A stretch of DNA of 6,263 nucleotides from the NCBI GenBank assembly GCA_964495705.1, contig CAZBWS010000103.1, forward strand, positions 1 through 6,263. Reading direction: 5' to 3'. The position numbers and the translations under genes are program-made. Origin of the DNA: CAZBWS01 sp964495705. GTDB taxonomy: Bacteria; Pseudomonadota; Gammaproteobacteria; HTCC5015. Shown piece after piece: positions 1-4,767 of this stretch; the first letter of the stretch is position 1; the number at the start of each line of letters is the position of its first letter. The notes beneath the pieces are model-generated. The model saw only the letters and a program-made list of their open reading frames with translations. It did no database searches and was not told where the DNA came from.

Positions 1-55
1 CGACTTGATCACCGCGCTTAACGCCGATGATCGTGGTTCCGTGATATTGTTCCAC
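1..55 (-). CDS. hslV: HslV, ATP-dependent protease subunit (5' end only)
   Basis: Only the first 18 codons are inside the window; the gene continues off the left edge. Read on the minus strand from a GTG at 55-53 it gives MEQYHGTTIIGVKRGDQV. HslV is the threonine peptidase of the cytoplasmic HslUV (ClpYQ) protease. In this family a short propeptide is removed so that the Thr of the G-T-T-I motif becomes the N-terminal nucleophile; here that is Thr7, leaving a six-residue propeptide. The start is supported by GGAGA at 65-61, five bases before the GTG. A second GTG two bases upstream (57-55) opens another frame but yields no HslV-like residues. hslU would be expected just beyond the left edge. 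The gene follows xerC on the same strand, an order I recall from other Gammaproteobacteria. Identity rests on only 18 residues, but the GTTI context and spacing are characteristic. Confidence 0.85.
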   Translation of the reverse strand, partial: MEQYHGTTIIGVKRGDQV

Positions 56-60
56 ACGTT

Positions 61-65
61 TCTCC
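61..65 (-). promoter_or_regulatory. Ribosome binding site of hslV
   Basis: On the minus strand this reads GGAGA, a strong Shine-Dalgarno core five bases before the GTG at 55-53. It decides the hslV start among two nearby GTG codons, because the one at 57-55 would be spaced only three bases from it. Confidence 0.75.
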
Positions 66-86
66 GTGGGTTAATGATTTTAAAAT

Positions 87-113
87 AGTAGGGGCGCTGA
101 CTGTGATTACAAG
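87..113 (-). promoter_or_regulatory. Candidate sigma-32 (heat-shock) promoter of hslV
   Basis: On the minus strand CTTGTAA (113-107) is followed after 12 bases by CCCCTACT (94-87). The RpoH consensus is roughly CTTGAAA, a spacer of about 11-16 bases, then CCCCATNT; the E. coli groE promoter also has a 12-base spacer counted this way. The -35 differs at one of seven positions and the -10 keeps all four C residues but departs from ATNT. Transcription would start near position 80, giving a leader of about 25 bases. hslVU is a heat-shock operon in E. coli, so the location fits. It sits in the gap between xerC and hslV, which otherwise shows only an 8-base palindrome (AAGCGCTT, 111-118) overlapping the -35. 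Confidence 0.5.
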
Positions 114-152
114 CGCTTTGGTATGCTTATTTTTTACTGGCTTGGTCGAGTT

Positions 153-1055
153 TTAATCCGACTTCTTCTTGGCACGGGGATGTGCGGACTCGTAAGTCTC
201 TGCCAAATACTGAAAGTCTAAATGTGTATATATTTGTGTGGTACTGATATTAGCGTGCCCCAGTAATTCTTGTACCGCGCGTAAATCAGAAGAGGACTCT
301 AACAAATGTGTAGCAAAGGAGTGGCGCATCATATGTGGGTGCAGATTGCGCCCCAGGCCGCGTTTTTGCGCCAATAACTGAATACGCTGCTGAACGCCAC
401 GGGAGCTCAAGCGTCCGCCTTGTTGGTTTAAAAATAAGGCGTCACCACTATTCGCCTTAGCAAACCGTTCTCGCATACCCAACCAACGTGTTACCGCCTG
501 CTGTGCTTTTTCGCCCACCATCACACGCCTGTCCTTCGCACCTTTGCCGGTAATGCTGAGCTGACCATCTGCGCTTTGCATATCTTTAATATCTAAGCTA
601 ACCAACTCACTTAAACGTAAACCAGCTGAATAAAACAGTTCCAACATCGCGTGGTCACGTATATCGGCCGGCTTATTTGACGGACGCTCCAATAGGCTAT
701 TCAGGCTATCCGCATCTACTGCATTGGGTAATTTTTTTTCAGATTTTGGTGCACTCACACCATCAGCAGGGTTGAAGGCCAAAGCCCCTTCACGCAACAA
801 GTATTTAAAGAAGCTCCGCGATGCAGATAGTCTGCGAGCAATACTTTTACCCCCCAAGCCTTGGCGATGACTGGCCGCGGCAAATGCACGCATGTCGTGG
901 GCAGTAAGCTGCTGCCAATTTTTCGATTGTAGGTATTTATCTTTGAATTGCACGAGGCTAGCTAAGTCCCGCGCATAGTTACTGAGTGTATGCTCAGAAT
1001 AGCGTTTTTCCGCTTGTAAATATTGCAGAAATTGCGCTATCCAATCCGTTGCCAT
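153..1055 (-). CDS. xerC: XerC, site-specific tyrosine recombinase
   Basis: Cytoplasmic tyrosine recombinase that acts with XerD at dif to convert chromosome dimers to monomers at division. The 300-residue length matches XerC (E. coli 298). Residues about 5-90 form the SAM-like core-binding domain; about 110-290 form the catalytic domain. All six active-site residues are visible: R147 (AGLRLSE), K171 (TGKGAKDR), H241 and R244 (HPHMMRHSFATH), H267 (LGHANIS) and nucleophile Y276 (TQIYTHLD). This matches the spacing of E. coli XerC, and the LGHANISTTQIYTHLDF stretch is more XerC/XerD-like than phage-integrase-like. XerC is preferred over XerD because of the DUF484 neighbour, the usual partner of xerC. 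The ATG lies two bases after the DUF484 stop with no strong ribosome binding site, suggesting translational coupling. Not a mobile-element integrase: the gene is intact and embedded in a conserved housekeeping block. Confidence 0.96.
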   Translation of the reverse strand: MATDWIAQFLQYLQAEKRYSEHTLSNYARDLASLVQFKDKYLQSKNWQQLTAHDMRAFAAASHRQGLGGKSIARRLSASRSFFKYLLREGALAFNPADGVSAPKSEKKLPNAVDADSLNSLLERPSNKPADIRDHAMLELFYSAGLRLSELVSLDIKDMQSADGQLSITGKGAKDRRVMVGEKAQQAVTRWLGMRERFAKANSGDALFLNQQGGRLSSRGVQQRIQLLAQKRGLGRNLHPHMMRHSFATHLLESSSDLRAVQELLGHANISTTQIYTHLDFQYLAETYESAHPRAKKKSD

Positions 1056-1057
1056 AG

Positions 1058-1717
1058 TTAGGCGAGGTGCCTGGCGACTGAGCTACTCAACAGCGCGCCG
1101 AGCTGATCGAGAAAGAACACCCCCATACCGGGATGAAAGCGCTCTGCATCAACACTGCCCAAGGCCAGCACGCCCAAGTCTTCCATGCCACGCAAAGGCA
1201 CCAGTGCTGAAGAGGCAACTTGGCTGGCATTATCGCCAAATAAATTTTTAATTTGTCCTTCGCTGAGGCGCCCGCACAAAGGGCGGCCACTATTTAAGAA
1301 GTCGGCGAAGTGCGCCGTGCGGTGATTATCATTAATCAATAGCTCCGCATCATCAGTCACGCCCGTAAAAAAGTGTATCGTGGCAAAGTCCATACCGAAC
1401 TGTTGGCGCAAAACATTTTGTGCCACATTCACAACATCTGACAAGCTCTGTGCTTCTACCAACTCTTTAGCCAAGGTATGCAAATGATCGGTAACACGCT
1501 GGTTGTCTCGGGCAATATCCACCAGTTCCATTAACTTATTTTCTAAGGAGCGATTTTGCTGACGCAATAAATCCACCTGACGCTCAACCAAGGAAATGGC
1601 ACTGCCCGAAGGGTGAGGCAGTTTCAAATACGCCAATAGGTCGAGATTTTGCTCGAAGAAATCGGGGTTATTGCGCAGGTAAGCGGTAACATCCGCGGCA
1701 GTGATTGCTGTGCTCAT
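1058..1717 (-). CDS. DUF484 family GAF-like protein
   Basis: A 219-residue cytoplasmic protein of unknown biochemical role, of the family found upstream of xerC in many Gammaproteobacteria. The N-terminal part carries the family hallmarks: NPDFF (residues 17-21), LKLPHPSG (31-38), ISLVERQVDLLR (41-52), then a helical, probably coiled-coil stretch to about residue 90. The C-terminal part, about 93-219, looks like a GAF fold, with the well conserved SALVPLRGMEDLGVLALGS segment (170-188) and a closing FFLDQLGALLSSSVARHL. No catalytic residues or DNA-binding motif are evident; a ligand-sensing or scaffold role is only inference from the GAF resemblance. It lies 63 bases after dapF and 2 bases before xerC. 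The ATG at 1717-1715 has only a weak AAGAA-like site upstream, but the N-terminus lines up with the family pattern. Confidence 0.9.
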   Translation of the reverse strand: MSTAITAADVTAYLRNNPDFFEQNLDLLAYLKLPHPSGSAISLVERQVDLLRQQNRSLENKLMELVDIARDNQRVTDHLHTLAKELVEAQSLSDVVNVAQNVLRQQFGMDFATIHFFTGVTDDAELLINDNHRTAHFADFLNSGRPLCGRLSEGQIKNLFGDNASQVASSALVPLRGMEDLGVLALGSVDAERFHPGMGVFFLDQLGALLSSSVARHLA

Positions 1718-1742
1718 AGGGTTCTTTGTATTTATGATTTAA

Positions 1743-1769
1743 CTGCGTTCAGTTTACCTGAATTTGCAG
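1743..1769 (-). other. Stem-loop between dapF and the DUF484 gene
   Basis: The 63-base gap contains an imperfect hairpin. On the minus strand it reads CTGC, AAA, TTCAG, loop GTAAA, CTGAA, C, GCAG: an inner 5-bp stem and an outer 4-bp stem separated by a 3:1 internal loop. It is followed by TTAAATCAT, with no proper T-run, so it is not a standard intrinsic terminator. It could be a partial terminator, an RNA-processing site or an mRNA-stability element between the lysine genes and the DUF484-xerC pair. It could also be chance in an AT-rich spacer. Confidence 0.4.
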
Positions 1770-1780
1770 AATGTACGGAT

Positions 1781-2611
1781 TTAAATTTCCACTTCGCCTT
1801 CAAATACATTACTCGCATCCCCCGTCATATACAGGGGCTGCCCCAAGCCAGCCCATTCTATCAGCAGCTCACCGCCTGGTAGTTCCACCGTAACGCGTTC
1901 ATCAACTAACTCTTGAGAGCGAGCGACGGCCATTGCTGCACAAGCCCCCGTGCCACAGGCCATGGTTTCCCCCGCCCCGCGTTCATACACTCGCAACTTA
2001 ATGCGATTGCGATCCACAATCTGCATAAAACCTGCATTCACATTGCGGGGGAAGCGGGCATGGCTTTCAATTAAGGGGCCAAGTCGTTCTACTTCAGCCG
2101 TTTGAATATTAGTCACTTGTAAAACCGCATGGGGGTTACCCATGGACACCGCACCGATAAATAGCACTTCGCCATCAACTTCCAGAGCGTGGCTAATAGA
2201 CGCTTCATCCGCTGCAAAAGGTAATGCTGTAGGGTGAAAATTCGGCGCGCCCATATCCACACGCACATGACCACCCTCAACTAACTCAGGTACCACTGTG
2301 CCGCCGAGAGTTTCTACAACAATACGGTTTTTATTAATCAGGCCCTTTTCAATAACGAAACGTGCAAAGCAGCGCACACCGTTGCCACACTGCTCCACTT
2401 CGCCACCATTGGCATTATAAATACGGTATTTAAAATCAGCTTCGCAACCATCGGCTTTTTCAACTAATAACAGCTGGTCAAAACCCACGCCAAAGCGGCG
2501 ATTTGCTAGATGCTGAATTTGCTGACTGGATAGGTCAACGACTTGATTGATGCCGTCAAACACCATGAAGTCGTTACCTAATCCGTGCATTTTTGTGAAT
2601 TTTAACTGCAT
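1781..2611 (-). CDS. dapF: Diaminopimelate epimerase
   Basis: Cytoplasmic, cofactor-independent epimerase that converts LL-2,6-diaminopimelate to meso-diaminopimelate, used for peptidoglycan cross-linking and, after decarboxylation, lysine. The 276-residue length is normal (E. coli 274). The N-terminus has the signature FTKMHGLGNDFMVFDG (5-20). The two catalytic cysteines of the acid-base pair are both present: C75 in NANGGEVEQCGNGVRCFARF (67-84 region) and C219 in ERGAGETMACGTGACAAMA. Other substrate contacts typical of the family are seen at GNPHAV (158-163) and ERGAGET (210-216). The gene lies 16 bases after lysA on the same strand, with a modest AAGAG-type ribosome site before the ATG at 2611-2609. 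Intact and ordinary. Confidence 0.97.
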   Translation of the reverse strand: MQLKFTKMHGLGNDFMVFDGINQVVDLSSQQIQHLANRRFGVGFDQLLLVEKADGCEADFKYRIYNANGGEVEQCGNGVRCFARFVIEKGLINKNRIVVETLGGTVVPELVEGGHVRVDMGAPNFHPTALPFAADEASISHALEVDGEVLFIGAVSMGNPHAVLQVTNIQTAEVERLGPLIESHARFPRNVNAGFMQIVDRNRIKLRVYERGAGETMACGTGACAAMAVARSQELVDERVTVELPGGELLIEWAGLGQPLYMTGDASNVFEGEVEI

Positions 2612-2627
2612 TTATCTACTCTTAGCC

Positions 2628-3896
2628 TCAAGAAAGCAATTTTTCGCCGGCGATAAGTTGTTCAAATGTTTCTCTCTCACGGATGACATGCAACTCGCCT
2701 TTATCTGCGATTAACTCAACTGCGCGGGGGCGAGTATTATAGTTAGAGGCCATGGTGAAGCCATAAGCCCCTGCTGACAGCACGGCTAAAACATCGCCCT
2801 CTTGCACATTTAGCTGGCGATCTTTGCCTAAAAAATCGCCTGTCTCACAAATAGGGCCAACGACATCATACAACTTAGCCTCGCCTTGCTCCTTCTCGGA
2901 AACAGGAACTATCTCTTGCCACGCTGAATACAGCGCGGGGCGCATTAAGTCATTCATGGCCGCATCCACAATCGCGAAATTCTTATGCTCGGAATGCTTC
3001 AAATATTCAACCGTGGTTAACAACATGCCTGCATTGCCGACAATAGAGCGGCCAGGCTCAAAGATCAGCTCTAGGTGCTGGAACTCAGGGCGGTCAGCCA
3101 ATACGGATAAGATCGCTTGCATTAAGGCTGCGACTGCAGGGGGCTGGTCATCCTCTTGATAAGTAATGCCCAGGCCACCGCCTAAGTCTAAATGCTGCAA
3201 CGTTATGCCCTCGGCCGACAACTGCTCCACCAAAGCCAGTACTCGGTGGAGTGCATCCACAAAGGGCTGAACCTCAGTGAGTTGGGAGCCAATATGGCAA
3301 TCCAAGCCCGCAACACGAAGATTCGGCATCGACTCAGCCAACTTATAAGCCTCCAGTGCAGCATCCACATCAACACCGAATTTATTTTCCTTTAGCCCCG
3401 TCGAGATATAGGGGTGTGTCTTAGCATCCACATCCGGGTTCACGCGCAAAGAAATAGGGGCAACCTTGCCCTCTTCACCGGCTACTTGATTTAAGCGATG
3501 CAGCTCGGCAACAGACTCTACATTAAAGCAGCGAATGCCCAGCGCTAAACCACGGCGCATTTCAGCAGGTGTTTTGCCTACCCCCGAAAAAACAATGTTT
3601 TCTGGCTTGCCGCCTGCCGCAATCACGCGCTCAAGCTCACCCATGGATACAATATCAAAGCCAGCACCTAAGCGTGCCAATACATTCAATATGGCAATAT
3701 TGGAGTTTGCTTTAACCGCATAACAAACCAAATGCGGATGGCCTTCCAGAGCGTGATCATAGGCTAACCAAGCTTGCTCAATCGCTTCTCGTGAGTACAC
3801 ATAAGCAGGCGTGCCATATTGGGCAGCCACATTTTCTAGGCTAACGCCTCCCAAACTTAGATGGCCGTTATCTCTCTGTTTTATTAATACTTGCAC
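2628..3896 (-). CDS. lysA: Diaminopimelate decarboxylase
   Basis: PLP-dependent fold-type III decarboxylase that converts meso-diaminopimelate to L-lysine. From a GTG at 3896-3894 it has 422 residues (E. coli LysA 420). Visible motifs: YAVKANSN with the PLP lysine at K62, HIGSQ (201-205), DLGGGLG (237-243) and EPGRSIVG (280-287) for phosphate binding, CETGDFLG with C350 contributed across the dimer, and GAYGFTMASNYN with Y378. The open frame extends 11 codons further to a TTG at 3929, but those codons encode a basic stretch (RHNRRLRADR) unlike any LysA and lie inside lptM. The GTG is preferred because AGGG sits eight bases before it and the resulting MQVLIKQRDNGHLSLGGVSL start resembles the family's short lead-in to YGTPAYVYS. 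It overlaps the lptM end by 13 bases in another frame, implying coupled translation. Confidence 0.95.
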   Translation of the reverse strand: MQVLIKQRDNGHLSLGGVSLENVAAQYGTPAYVYSREAIEQAWLAYDHALEGHPHLVCYAVKANSNIAILNVLARLGAGFDIVSMGELERVIAAGGKPENIVFSGVGKTPAEMRRGLALGIRCFNVESVAELHRLNQVAGEEGKVAPISLRVNPDVDAKTHPYISTGLKENKFGVDVDAALEAYKLAESMPNLRVAGLDCHIGSQLTEVQPFVDALHRVLALVEQLSAEGITLQHLDLGGGLGITYQEDDQPPAVAALMQAILSVLADRPEFQHLELIFEPGRSIVGNAGMLLTTVEYLKHSEHKNFAIVDAAMNDLMRPALYSAWQEIVPVSEKEQGEAKLYDVVGPICETGDFLGKDRQLNVQEGDVLAVLSAGAYGFTMASNYNTRPRAVELIADKGELHVIRERETFEQLIAGEKLLS

Positions 3897-4021
3897 TCTG
3901 TCTGCCCTGAGTCTTCTATTGTGACGCAATCTTCCGCCACGGGTATGTATAAGGCGCCTTTATTACCACAGGCAGCCATGAAAATGATGCTTATCAATAG
4001 TAAAATTTGCTTTATACTCAT
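3884..4021 (-). CDS. lptM: LptM (LppL/YifL-type) small lipoprotein
   Basis: A short gene of 45 codons with ATG at 4021-4019 and TAA at 3886-3884. The product starts MSIKQILLLISIIFMAAC, a lipoprotein signal peptide with lipobox M-A-A-C and acylated C18. Mature protein begins CGNKGALYIP, the clear family hallmark (CGxKGPLYxP in E. coli LptM, formerly YifL). LptM is an outer-membrane lipoprotein that binds the LptD/LptE LPS translocon and helps LptD reach its correct disulfide state. The position directly upstream of lysA is the conserved one in Pseudomonas (lppL). Odd features: this copy is short, with only 27 residues after the lipidated Cys, and carries two further cysteines, C32 and C43, which E. 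coli LptM lacks. The ribosome binding site is weak. The family assignment is firm; a role for the extra cysteines is unproven. Confidence 0.88.
   Translation of the reverse strand: MSIKQILLLISIIFMAACGNKGALYIPVAEDCVTIEDSGQTECKY
3905..3908 (-). promoter_or_regulatory. Ribosome binding site choosing the lysA GTG start
   Basis: AGGG on the minus strand, inside the end of lptM, lies eight bases before the GTG at 3896-3894. It is the best Shine-Dalgarno match near the lysA 5' end and favours that GTG over the upstream TTG at 3929-3927. Confidence 0.55.
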
Positions 4022-4022
4022 G

Positions 4023-4052
4023 TTGATAGCTAACTTATTAAAACTAAATTAT
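4023..4052 (+). promoter_or_regulatory. Candidate promoter for the 211-residue membrane protein gene
   Basis: TTGATA at 4023-4028 matches five of six bases of the -35 consensus. Possible -10 elements are TAAATT (4045-4050, 16-base spacer) or AATTAT (4047-4052, 18-base spacer), each four of six. They overlap the -10 of the opposite promoter on the other strand, so the two polymerases could not both bind at once. The leader would be about 40 bases. The -10 is ambiguous. Confidence 0.4.
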
Positions 4053-4077
4053 AAGGTTTACAGGGCTGCAAGCCTAA
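4048..4077 (-). promoter_or_regulatory. Candidate promoter for the lptM-lysA-dapF string
   Basis: On the minus strand a perfect TATAAT lies at 4053-4048, 26 bases before the lptM ATG. The -35 position 18 bases upstream is TTAGGC (4077-4072), a poor match to TTGACA, so the promoter would rely on the -10 or on an activator. Start would be near 4041, giving a leader of about 20 bases. It is the only gap of useful size upstream of the leftward genes. Confidence 0.5.
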
Positions 4078-4089
4078 CGGTTTATTTTC

Positions 4090-4093
4090 GGAG
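4090..4093 (+). promoter_or_regulatory. Ribosome binding site of the 211-residue protein
   Basis: GGAG lies six bases before the ATG at 4100, a near ideal Shine-Dalgarno site that supports this start and shows that the gene is built for translation. Confidence 0.7.
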
Positions 4094-4099
4094 ATTAAA

Positions 4100-4735
4100 A
4101 TGCCTAACAATATATACATCATTATAGGCTTAAGCGCGTTTTTGGGGCTACTGTTACTCTGGCGCGGAACGAATAACGCCTTCAATAGCAAGTTACACAA
4201 ACTCCGCGGATTACTACAGTTATTTTCGGCCTCGATTCTGCTTGGCTTAGCTGCAGTAGTTTTAGTGACCTGTATCAACTTAAACACTTATAAAAATCTC
4301 AGCCAAGAAACACCCCTAGCCAGTATAGCCTTTGAAGAATTACGCCACGACCGTGGCCGTTTCATTGCCACGCTTACGATAACCAACGGCTTAGCTCGAC
4401 GCTACGAGCTAAAGGGCGACCAATGGCAGATTGATATACGTATCATAAAATGGGATAACAATGCCGCGCAACTTGGCCTGAAACCACTTTATCAATTTGA
4501 ACGCCTAAGCGGCCGCTACAGCACCGTTACAGCACAGAACAGCGAAGAACAAACTGCGAATGAGCTACTTGTGGAGAAAGGTGTGGATGTTTGGCAGCTG
4601 GCTAAGAGATTCAATCAATTTCTGCCATTTGTGGATGCCTCATACGGCACATCAGCTTATCAGCTGATGCAGGATGGCATGAAGTTTGAGATTTCACTGA
4701 CTAATTCGGGGTTGGTTACTCGGCCAGCGCCTTGA
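4100..4735 (+). CDS. Uncharacterised protein with two membrane segments
   Basis: A 211-residue inner-membrane protein that I cannot assign to a characterised function. Hydrophobic segments lie at about residues 5-21 and 38-58, joined by a basic loop with R22, K31, K34 and R36, which by the positive-inside rule faces the cytoplasm. Residues about 60-211 would then be periplasmic, rich in strand-like segments (RFIATLTITNG 87-97, WQIDIRIIKWD 109-119) followed by YQFERLSGRYS (131-141) and a helical tail. The YELKGDQWQ..RIIKW..L.PLYQFERLSGRY pattern reminds me of conserved marine gammaproteobacterial proteins sometimes labelled 'multidrug efflux pump'; with two membrane segments that label is not justified here. 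It has its own ribosome site and divergent promoter, and ends TGA TAA. In Pseudomonas this divergent slot beside lptM holds cyaY; this protein has no resemblance to frataxin. Real gene: likely; function: unknown. Confidence 0.8.
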   Translation: MPNNIYIIIGLSAFLGLLLLWRGTNNAFNSKLHKLRGLLQLFSASILLGLAAVVLVTCINLNTYKNLSQETPLASIAFEELRHDRGRFIATLTITNGLARRYELKGDQWQIDIRIIKWDNNAAQLGLKPLYQFERLSGRYSTVTAQNSEEQTANELLVEKGVDVWQLAKRFNQFLPFVDASYGTSAYQLMQDGMKFEISLTNSGLVTRPAP

Positions 4736-4767
4736 TAAACTGCAATAAAAAGGTATTCGCTTAAATG

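Noticed and set aside
1..57. Alternative GTG frame at 57-55 on the minus strand
   Set aside because: Also open to the edge, but its product has no HslV features, whereas the GTG at 55-53 gives the GTTI nucleophile motif with proper ribosome-site spacing.
94..116. GCGCT...AGCGC pairing as a terminator after xerC
   Set aside because: The stem is only 5 bp with a 13-base loop and is followed on the minus strand by CCCTACTATTTT, not a T-run; the same bases are better explained as promoter elements of hslV.
153..1055. Tyrosine recombinase as a sign of an integrated element or integron
   Set aside because: Length, active-site spacing and the dapF-DUF484-xerC context identify the housekeeping XerC; no attachment-site repeats or cargo genes are seen.
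3891..4127. Plus-strand open frame of 78 codons spanning the lysA/lptM junction and the divergent control region
   Set aside because: It is antisense to lptM, whose lipobox and CGNKGALYIP motif are clear, and it runs into the ribosome site of the 211-residue gene. Its product resembles nothing.
4030..4287. Minus-strand open frame of 85 codons opposite the 211-residue gene
   Set aside because: Antisense shadow covering the membrane-segment region of the plus-strand gene, whose ribosome site and topology support the plus-strand reading.
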